Assembly (NCBI GenBank): GCA_003558575.1
Contig: PWPY01000036.1
Span: forward strand, 1 to 9,253
Length of the DNA: 9,253 nt
Source of the DNA: Desulfonatronovibrio sp.
GTDB taxonomy: Bacteria > Desulfobacterota > Desulfovibrionia > Desulfovibrionales > Desulfonatronovibrionaceae
Direction: 5' to 3'
A program made the position numbers and the translations under genes. Shown here piece after piece: positions 1 through 5,114 of this stretch. Under the pieces are notes generated by a model. The model was not told the origin of the DNA, did no database searches, and worked only from the letters and a program-made list of their open reading frames with translations. Numbering within the stretch: position 1 is the stretch's first letter; each line of letters opens with the position of its first letter.

Positions 1-299
1 AGGTCAGCCAGGGCTGAAACCCCGGAGCCACCGGAAATAACATCCAGACCGGGCCGGACAGGGCTGATTGCTGAAGAAAGGGGCTGGTCCTTGAGAATGA
101 CCTCTTCCAGGGTGGCCTTGGGCTTAAGTCCAAGAAGGACATCTACATTTGAAAGGCCAAGATCAACGTCAATGAGACATACTTTTTTATCCCTGGAAGC
201 CAGAGCCCAGCCCAGGTTGGCTGCCAGAGTGGTCTTGCCGGCCCCGCCTTTGCCGCTGGCAATGGAGATAATTCTGGTTGTCTGCCTGGGGGTACTCAC
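1..299 (-). CDS. MinD/ParA-family P-loop ATPase (partial, C-terminus outside window)
   Basis: Only the first ~99 residues are present. Seen: a deviant Walker A motif GKGGAGKTT at about residues 16-24, with the signature lysine (K17) and the P-loop lysine (K22), and a second block LIDVDLGLSNVDVLLGL at 42-58. Both are typical of MinD/FlhG/ParA ATPases, which dimerise on ATP and act in positioning of division sites, flagella or cargo. The LGLSNVDVLLGL form is closest to what I know from FlhG-like and orphan MinD proteins, but the distinguishing C-terminus, such as a membrane-targeting helix, is outside the window. The chosen start is GTG at 299, which overlaps the TGA stop of the upstream kinase (GTGA). 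AGGAAG lies 11 bases upstream. An in-frame GTG at 311 is an alternative but abuts that ribosome site. The overlap implies translational coupling with the kinase. Family assignment is firm; function is open. Confidence 0.9.
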   Translation of the reverse strand, partial: MSTPRQTTRIISIASGKGGAGKTTLAANLGWALASRDKKVCLIDVDLGLSNVDVLLGLKPKATLEEVILKDQPLSSAISPVRPGLDVISGGSGVSALAD

Positions 300-2968
300 T
301 GATGCAGGCACTTCCTGATTTTTGAAAGCAGGGTTTTAATGTGAAAGGGCTTGCGTATACACTCGCAGGGTCCCTGCCCCAGAGCTTCCTGTATCTCTTC
401 ATGGGAAGCCATGCCGGTAATAATAATCACTGGCAGCGATTTATCCGCCTTTCTGACTTCATGCAGTAAAGACAGGCCGTCTCTCAAAGGCATCTTGATA
501 TCCAAAAGGAGCAGGTCAAAACTGTCCTGCAATGTTTTTTCAAGGCCATCCTGTCCGTTTTTGGCTGTAACTACAGTCATATTTTCATTTTCCAGGGTCT
601 CCTTGAGAATATCCCTGATATGTGCCTCATCATCTACCACGAGTATTTTAGGGCGTGCCTTGACTGGGTTTTTTGAACTGAGCGATGTTTCCGCAGAAAA
701 GGGTGGCCGGAGATCAGCGATATCCACGGGCAGCTCAACAACAACCTCGGTTCCTTTGCCTTCCTCGCTGAAGATATCGAACCTGCCGAAGTGGCTGTTG
801 ATAATCCCGTGAGAGGTGGACAGCCCAAGACCTGTTCCTTTGCCTTCCTCCTTGGTGGTGAAAAAAGGATCAAAAATTTTTTTCAGGTTTTTTCTGGTTA
901 TTCCTTCGCCCTGATCCTCGATGGTGATTCGAATATTTTTTCTGTCCTGGGACAAGCCTGTAGTTATTGTAATCTTGCCTTTTTTATTTTCCATGGCATG
1001 CTGGGCGTTTATCAATACATTGAGAAACACCTGCTCTACCTGGCCAGGATCAGCCTTGATGGTGATCATCTCTGGATCATATTGTTTTTCAATAACAGTG
1101 TCTTGTTTTTTGAAACAGCTGTGCAGCAACTCCAGTACTCGGTCAATGACTTCATGAATATTAGTATCCTGCAGGGTTGGAGGGGCTGGCCTGGCAAAAT
1201 CCATGAGATTGGATAGTATGCGGCTGATTCTGTCTATCTGCTCGGAAATAAGACTGAGTTCCCTTTTTCTTTTTTCGTCCTTTTCCTTGAGTTGAAGGAG
1301 TTGAGCCCTGGCCGAAATAATTGCCAGGGGATTGTTGATTTCGTGGGCCGCACCTGCTGCCAGCTGCCCCACAGCTCCCAGACGCTCGGTCTGCATCAGC
1401 TTGAGGTTCATGCGCCTGTTTTTGAGGATAGCCCTTGTCAGCTCCTCGTTTTTCTTTTCCATCTCTTCATGAAGTCTGATCTTTTCCAGATTTTCGCTGA
1501 GCATCTTGGCGATATTGAGCAGAACGGCTCTATCGGCTTCATGGTCTCTAAGAACATCTCTTTTCAACAAAATGCACAGCTCTCCAAATAAGCCGCTTTT
1601 CTCATGAAAACTGACCACATTAAACTTTGATATGACATTGTATGAATATGAACCAGACAGGCCCATTCTTTTTTTATAGTCAAAAATGATTTTATTCAGG
1701 TCTGGGGGAATGTCGGCATCAGCATGCTCCCAAACAGGCAGTCCATCGCGATCCAGAAAGCAAAGCAGATGTCTTTTCTTCTTGCCTTTCTTCCAGACCA
1801 CGCCCTCAAGCTGCCGCAGCTCTGGATTGACTGTATAAAAGAAACCTACAGTGGCGGATTCGAACTGTTTAAACCCTTCTGCCACCATTTCAAACATTGA
1901 CTGCTTGTCTAATACCGGACAAAGGCGGGAATAGAGGTCACCCTCCAGCTTAAGGAGCTGACTGTGTCTGAGCAGAGACTTGTTTCTGATGTCAAGTTCC
2001 TGGCCCATGCAGGACAATTTTTGATTGGCCTTTTGAATTACGCTGTTAAAGATGGTGTTGATGTCGCTATCCAGGTCAAAATAACTGGCTTTTACGGAGT
2101 AGTCCTTAGTTGCCTCTTCCTGGATCTTCAGTATGTCATCCTGGGAAAGGCCCAGCCTGTTCATGATGCTGTTGCGATTGAAAGAAGTTCTGTCTAAGTA
2201 ATGGGTATCGCACAGAATTTCCCGCGACAGCAGATTGGCGAATGAAACCAGATTGATAAGTTCGTTGTTAGCAGAAGGGATGTCATCCCAGCCGGGCAGA
2301 GTGTGGTGAAAAGCGATGCAGTCGACAATTTCCTCAGGAATATTCCACTGTTTAACAAGAATCTCCCCGGCCAAACAATGGTTTGTATCCATTGCTTCCT
2401 GTTCAGCATCAATATAGGTCAGTCCCTTTTTTGACCTGAGCTCTTCAACAGCCCTGTAATTTTCCGGGAAGGTTTCCATGATGACCATCTTGCCTATGTC
2501 ATGCATGATCCCACCAACAAAGGCAATTTGCTCAAGCTCAGGGAAAATCTTTCTCGCTGCAATCTTTGCAAGGCAGGCAGTCATAAGGCTGTGCGACCAA
2601 AGCTCTTTTATTTCCTGACACAGTTTCTGGTCTGAACAAAATTGATCACTGAAAATAACTCCAAGAAGTGCACAGCGAACCTGATTAAGACCTGCCAGGG
2701 CTGCCGCCTGTCTTACAGTAGTAACTTTCTCCATCAGTCCCGACTGCATATTGTTGACCAGTTTCAATATCCTGGCCGTAAGTACCGGATCCGATTCAAT
2801 GAGGCTGGTTAACTTATCCAGCTCAACATCATCCTTCAGAGACAGGGTCAACACATGCACCGCAACCGGGACTATAACAGGCAGATCCTCAATCTTTTTG
2901 ATTATCTCCCGCATGCCAGCCCTGGTAAACAACAGGGGAGAAGACACCTTTGACTCGTCAAACTGCAT
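296..2968 (-). CDS. HDOD - GAF-like - histidine kinase - receiver hybrid signalling protein
   Basis: An 890-residue soluble multidomain sensor kinase, numbered from the ATG at 2968. An HDOD domain covers about residues 20-230, with a helical extension to about 330. It retains HD-type residues (H126, H156-D157 in MHDIGK, D216, H221-H222), so residual metal binding is possible though most HDOD domains are non-enzymatic. Residues ~340-490 look GAF-like (weak call), followed by a coiled-coil linker. The dimerisation/phosphoacceptor helix has H542 in [10 protein letters not shown]. The ATPase domain shows an N-box (N650, N654), G1 DQGEGI (685-690), F-box FDPFFTTK and G2 GKGTGLGLS (709-717). A C-terminal receiver (~774-890) has D779/D780, phosphoacceptor D823, T851 and K873, all the expected catalytic residues. 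No membrane segment or Hpt domain is visible, so it is probably a cytoplasmic kinase that phosphorylates its own or another receiver. Its stop overlaps the start of the MinD/ParA-like gene by 4 bases. ATG at 2974 would add two residues but leaves no spacing to the Shine-Dalgarno. Confidence 0.93.
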   Translation of the reverse strand: MQFDESKVSSPLLFTRAGMREIIKKIEDLPVIVPVAVHVLTLSLKDDVELDKLTSLIESDPVLTARILKLVNNMQSGLMEKVTTVRQAAALAGLNQVRCALLGVIFSDQFCSDQKLCQEIKELWSHSLMTACLAKIAARKIFPELEQIAFVGGIMHDIGKMVIMETFPENYRAVEELRSKKGLTYIDAEQEAMDTNHCLAGEILVKQWNIPEEIVDCIAFHHTLPGWDDIPSANNELINLVSFANLLSREILCDTHYLDRTSFNRNSIMNRLGLSQDDILKIQEEATKDYSVKASYFDLDSDINTIFNSVIQKANQKLSCMGQELDIRNKSLLRHSQLLKLEGDLYSRLCPVLDKQSMFEMVAEGFKQFESATVGFFYTVNPELRQLEGVVWKKGKKKRHLLCFLDRDGLPVWEHADADIPPDLNKIIFDYKKRMGLSGSYSYNVISKFNVVSFHEKSGLFGELCILLKRDVLRDHEADRAVLLNIAKMLSENLEKIRLHEEMEKKNEELTRAILKNRRMNLKLMQTERLGAVGQLAAGAAHEINNPLAIISARAQLLQLKEKDEKRKRELSLISEQIDRISRILSNLMDFARPAPPTLQDTNIHEVIDRVLELLHSCFKKQDTVIEKQYDPEMITIKADPGQVEQVFLNVLINAQHAMENKKGKITITTGLSQDRKNIRITIEDQGEGITRKNLKKIFDPFFTTKEEGKGTGLGLSTSHGIINSHFGRFDIFSEEGKGTEVVVELPVDIADLRPPFSAETSLSSKNPVKARPKILVVDDEAHIRDILKETLENENMTVVTAKNGQDGLEKTLQDSFDLLLLDIKMPLRDGLSLLHEVRKADKSLPVIIITGMASHEEIQEALGQGPCECIRKPFHIKTLLSKIRKCLHQ

Positions 2969-2974
2969 GGTCAT

Positions 2975-2979
2975 CCTCC
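2975..2979 (-). promoter_or_regulatory. Ribosome binding site that decides the kinase start
   Basis: GGAGG on the minus strand lies six bases before the ATG at 2968. It directly abuts the alternative ATG at 2974, with zero spacing. Normal spacing therefore favours the inner ATG, giving an N-terminus MQFDES. Confidence 0.7.
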
Positions 2980-3005
2980 GGAATAAATTAATATGTCAGA
3001 GTCAG

Positions 3006-3041
3006 ACATTTTTTAGAACAAAAATAGTACCTAAAAAATGT
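3006..3041. repeat. Perfect 11-bp inverted repeat upstream of the kinase gene
   Basis: Arms ACATTTTTTAG (3006-3016) and CTAAAAAATGT (3031-3041) are exact reverse complements around a 14-base spacer. The near arm ends 37 bases before the kinase ATG. It could be a transcription-factor dyad or an A/U-rich hairpin in the kinase leader. No regulator is identifiable from sequence. Confidence 0.7.
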
Positions 3042-3091
3042 TACCAGTGATGGATTACGTCTTTCGTGATGGATTTTCCTTACCAGAGGAT

Positions 3092-3164
3092 TATGGAGAA
3101 TAAAAGCTATTAGTTGTAAAAAGTATAAATTTTCTGTTTTTTATTAGCCACCTATGGAGAATAA
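3092..3164 (+). repeat. Direct repeat TATGGAGAATAA, two copies, with a third partial copy at a gene start
   Basis: TATGGAGAATAA occurs exactly at 3092-3103 and 3153-3164, 61 bases apart. The core ATGGAGAATAA recurs at 3658-3668, where it forms the first codons of the plus-strand gene. Each copy contains GGAGA, a Shine-Dalgarno-like string. The second copy is followed six bases later by an ATG (3167) and the third five bases later by a TTG (3670). This may be a duplicated leader or start region. Confidence 0.6.
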
Positions 3165-3224
3165 TTATGTCTCAATTCTTAGAATTTCTTCCTCCCAAAT
3201 ATGGCATATGGCTATGCAAACGCA

Positions 3225-3329
3225 CTGGATTCAGGCTCCCGGTTCAAGCCCGAGACAAGCTTCTCCGGAATGACGGAAAAGGGTATTAACCTGCTTTAAC
3301 CGTCACCCCGGACCAGATCCGGGGTCCAG
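3225..3329. repeat. REP/MITE-like palindromic intergenic element
   Basis: A ~105-bp imperfect palindrome bounded by CTGGA (3225-3229) and TCCAG (3325-3329). Inside it, ACCCCGGA (3305-3312) and TCCGGGGT (3318-3325) form a perfect 8-bp hairpin with a 5-base loop. CCGGAATGACGG (3265-3276) pairs with CCGTCACCCCGG (3300-3311) at 10 of 12 positions, so the two pairings compete for the same bases. The core resembles the widespread proteobacterial intergenic repeat of the GTCACCCCGGA-N-TCCGGGGTCCAG kind. There is no T-run, so it is not an obvious intrinsic terminator, and it contains no transposase. Copies elsewhere in the genome are expected but cannot be seen here. Confidence 0.65.
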
Positions 3330-3463
3330 ACATTCTTATTCAATCTTGCTGAATAGCTACCTGCATTTTAGAAATGGAGCCTATCCGGTTTTCGACACTT
3401 GAGAATTCATCCAGGCTATTGACCACACTCATTGGCCTTTTAATACCCAAAAATTGACTTCAA

Positions 3464-3472
3464 TGCTATAAA
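3464..3472 (+). promoter_or_regulatory. Possible extended -10 promoter for the 3658 gene (weak)
   Basis: TGCTATAAA matches an extended -10 box (TGn followed by TATAAA). No good -35 is found at the usual distance. It would give a leader of about 180 bases. A competing weak option is TTTACA (3621-3626) with CATACT (3646-3651), whose 19-base spacing is long and which would put transcription start almost on the ATG at 3658. Confidence 0.2.
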
Positions 3473-3657
3473 ATATTTTGTAACAGCTTAGGTCAACAGT
3501 CACCTTTTGTTCATACAGACAGGCCAAGCCAAGAAACTTCTTAAGACTGCACCAATTCAAAAGTGGACTTCTACGCTCACTATGTTTAAACTTGCAGCTT
3601 AACACGCTGTTAAAACGATCTTTACAGTAAATTTTTATCTGCAAACATACTAAACTA

Positions 3658-4212
3658 ATGGAGAATAAGTTGAAAATACTGGAAGCCAGAGAAGTCCAGG
3701 TTTATTGCCCTTTTGACATGGAAACCTTTATGGGTCTTGCCCAGCTCAAAGGCTTAGAAGGCAAAGAAATTGTTGAAATGATAGAGTTTTGGAATAAATG
3801 GTATCCCGGAATGAAAATTTTAGCTCTCGGCAGGAAGAGGGGCTATGTGGCCATTTATATGGAAAAGGAAGTTGAAAATGAGATAGATTCCATATGGAAT
3901 GAGTCTCCGTCTAAGGGATTTAAAGTTCAGGCTCTGGTTCAAACCATGATTGTCAGCGCTCTTCGAGAACTCATGCCTGAAATACGACATGATCAATGTG
4001 CGCCAGTCCCCAAACCTGGTACAGTTCTGAAGAAATCCCTGAGCAAAAAAGGTCTGGAATTTTATGACCAGGGAACTCTCAATTATAAATATTCCACTCT
4101 GACCTACTACCCGTTCAGGGGTGGATGCGATTTGTGTTACCTTGAGAGTTCATGCCCCAAGATCAACTTCCCCAAGATGGAAGGATTGTTTAAAACTAAC
4201 CCTGGCCAATAA
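3658..4212 (+). CDS. Uncharacterised protein with C-terminal CX2CX5C cluster
   Basis: 184 residues, a family I do not recognise. No signal peptide or membrane segment is visible, so it is probably cytoplasmic. The N-terminal two thirds look like a mixed alpha/beta fold with a helix around 88-110. The C-terminus carries C157-x2-C160-x5-C166 followed by proline, with two more cysteines at C17 and C114. This spacing equals the three C-terminal cysteines of the iron-sulfur clamp in AddB/Cas4-type nucleases, where a fourth cysteine lies upstream. None of the nuclease catalytic motifs is seen, so only metal or Fe-S binding is suggested. The start is uncertain: ATG at 3658 has no Shine-Dalgarno upstream, whereas GGAGA at 3660-3664 sits five bases before an in-frame TTG at 3670, which would remove four residues. 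The gene stands alone, convergent with pal, and ends just before a strong shared hairpin. Confidence 0.8.
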   Translation: MENKLKILEAREVQVYCPFDMETFMGLAQLKGLEGKEIVEMIEFWNKWYPGMKILALGRKRGYVAIYMEKEVENEIDSIWNESPSKGFKVQALVQTMIVSALRELMPEIRHDQCAPVPKPGTVLKKSLSKKGLEFYDQGTLNYKYSTLTYYPFRGGCDLCYLESSCPKINFPKMEGLFKTNPGQ

Positions 4213-4215
4213 TAC

Positions 4216-4248
4216 AATTTCTGGCGACCAGCGTGGCCGCCAGAAATT
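4216..4248. terminator. Bidirectional hairpin terminator between the 3658 gene and pal
   Basis: Perfect 11-bp arms AATTTCTGGCG (4216-4226) and CGCCAGAAATT (4238-4248). Inside them, after an A-C mismatch, CCA and TGG pair around a GCG loop. It begins 3 bases after the plus-strand stop and lies 16 bases beyond the pal stop, exactly where two convergent genes need termination. The A/T-rich ends of the arms supply short U-tracts in both directions, although no long T-run follows. Confidence 0.75.
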
Positions 4249-4264
4249 AATTATCTTATATGAG

Positions 4265-4858
4265 CTACTGCAAAACCTTGAATTCAGCTCTTCTGTTCTG
4301 GGCCCAGGCAGACTCATTGGATCTGGGATCAAGGGGTCTTTCCTCACCATAGCTGATAATCTGCATACGATCAGATCCAACACCAAGAAGAATCAGAAAT
4401 TCATACGCAGCCCTGGCGCGTCTTTCTCCCAGAGCCAGGTTATACTCGGCAGTACCTCGCTCATCGCAATGCCCCTCAATAACCAGACGTAATTCTCTGA
4501 ACCTTTTCATATGCTCAGATATCTGCTGGAGAGCTTTTCTTGCTTCGGGACGTAATTCATAGGAATCAAAATCATAATGAATTCTGGTGGCAAGGATTTC
4601 ATCCACTATTTCCTGTGCCTGCCTTTCATCCTGAGTTTGTTCTCTTTCTCTGGCCAGGCGTTCTTCCTGTAGACGTCTTTCCTCCATGGCCTGCCTTTCC
4701 ATGGCTTTTCTGCGCTCTTCTTCAGCCAGGCGGGCCCTCTCTTCTGCACTTATCTCACGGGGATCTCCTGGGGCATCTACTGCTTTTTTGCCACAACCAT
4801 AACTCAAAACAAGACTCAAAAGCAGAATCATCAAAATAAACAATTTTTTCCTGTTCAT
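4265..4858 (-). CDS. pal: Peptidoglycan-associated outer-membrane lipoprotein Pal
   Basis: 197 residues. A lipoprotein signal of about 21 residues (basic MNRKK, then a hydrophobic core) ends at C22 in LSYGC. The lipobox is slightly unusual, with Ser at -3 and Tyr at -2. Residue +2 is Gly, so outer-membrane sorting is expected. Residues ~36-88 are rich in Glu, Arg, Ala and Gln and should form a long charged helix or coiled coil. The OmpA-like peptidoglycan-binding domain (about 93-197) shows the family core GHCDERGTAEYNLALGERRA (129-148) and NRRAEF near the end, containing the Asp and Arg positions that bind diaminopimelate. Pal holds the outer membrane to peptidoglycan and partners TolB. AGGAGG lies five bases before the ATG. 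It is the last tol gene here; no cpoB/ybgF follows, and a terminator hairpin comes next. The 256-base gap from tolB suggests its own promoter or RNA-level control. Confidence 0.96.
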   Translation of the reverse strand: MNRKKLFILMILLLSLVLSYGCGKKAVDAPGDPREISAEERARLAEEERRKAMERQAMEERRLQEERLAREREQTQDERQAQEIVDEILATRIHYDFDSYELRPEARKALQQISEHMKRFRELRLVIEGHCDERGTAEYNLALGERRARAAYEFLILLGVGSDRMQIISYGEERPLDPRSNESAWAQNRRAEFKVLQ

Positions 4859-4896
4859 GACTTCCTCCTGTTAAGAACCATATTAAATAGTTTTCA

Positions 4897-5067
4897 TCCG
4901 GAAACGGTTCTTTTTCCTTTTGGCGGCGTCAATCTGCACAATTATTCGTCAACGTATTAAGATACGCCTCCTTATAATTGATTAATTTCCTTGCCAAAAG
5001 AAAAAATTTCTCGTTTCCGGAAAGAAAACCGGCAGCTTCAACATCCGGCAAGAAAGACTTTCCGGAT
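4897..5067. repeat. Nested inverted repeats in the tolB-pal intergenic region
   Basis: Arms at 4897-4924 and 4993-5021 match as TCCGGAAACG with CGTTTCCGGA (10 bp exact) and CTTTTGGC with GCCAAAAG (8 bp exact), around a 68-base loop that itself has GGCGT (4925-4929) pairing ACGCC (4964-4968). To the right, ATCCGGCAAG (5043-5052) and CTTTCCGGAT (5058-5067) form a 10-bp hairpin with one mismatch and a 5-base loop. CTTTCCGGA (5058-5066) can instead pair TCCGGAAAG (5016-5024), so the structures compete. No T-run follows any stem on the minus strand. Role unknown: a processing site, attenuator, operator cluster or dispersed repeat are all possible. Confidence 0.6.
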
Positions 5068-5114
5068 GGAAACTAAATAACCTGAATCTGTTTACCAGAA
5101 TAATCTCAAAAAAA

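Larger units (their letters stand above)
2969..3657. other. Divergent intergenic region between kinase and the 3658 gene
   Basis: About 690 bases with no convincing gene, lying between two divergently transcribed genes, so it should hold both promoters. It contains, left to right: an 11-bp inverted repeat (3006-3041); a 10-bp direct repeat GTGATGGATT at 3047-3056 and 3066-3075, flanked by TTACCAG at 3041-3047 and 3080-3086; a 12-bp direct repeat TATGGAGAATAA (3092-3103 and 3153-3164); a ~105-bp palindromic element (3225-3329); an extended -10-like box near 3467; and a dyad TTAACA-CGC-TGTTAA at 3599-3613. A 40-codon frame with a plausible ribosome site (3167-3289) and a 71-codon minus frame (3429-3644) are present but not convincing as genes. 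Confidence 0.7.

Noticed and set aside
91..318. Plus-strand 75-codon open frame
   Set aside because: It is antisense to the MinD/ARA-type ATPase start and kinase end, which have clear domain motifs; its own product shows no recognisable fold.
351..812. Plus-strand 153-codon open frame
   Set aside because: It is the mirror of the kinase ATPase/receiver coding region; Ser/Arg-rich low-complexity product and no ribosome site of note.
791..1216. Plus-strand 141-codon open frame
   Set aside because: It is antisense to the histidine-kinase catalytic domain; no motif supports a gene.
3429..3644. Minus-strand 71-codon open frame in the intergenic region
   Set aside because: Lys/Cys/Phe-rich product typical of AT-rich noncoding DNA, no ribosome site and no recognisable motif; it also overlaps the likely promoter region of the 3658 gene.
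3658..4212. Cas4 or RecB-type nuclease
   Set aside because: Length and the CX2CX5C spacing are similar, but no Asp/Glu-x-Lys active-site motifs are visible and no cas or recombination genes are nearby.
4121..4492. Plus-strand 123-codon open frame across the terminator into pal
   Set aside because: It overlaps the end of the cysteine-cluster gene, runs through the terminator hairpin and then antisense to pal, so it is an overlap artefact.
5043..5067. Hairpin downstream of tolB as an intrinsic terminator
   Set aside because: The stem is strong, but no T-run follows it on the minus strand, so it is reported as a structure of unknown role instead.
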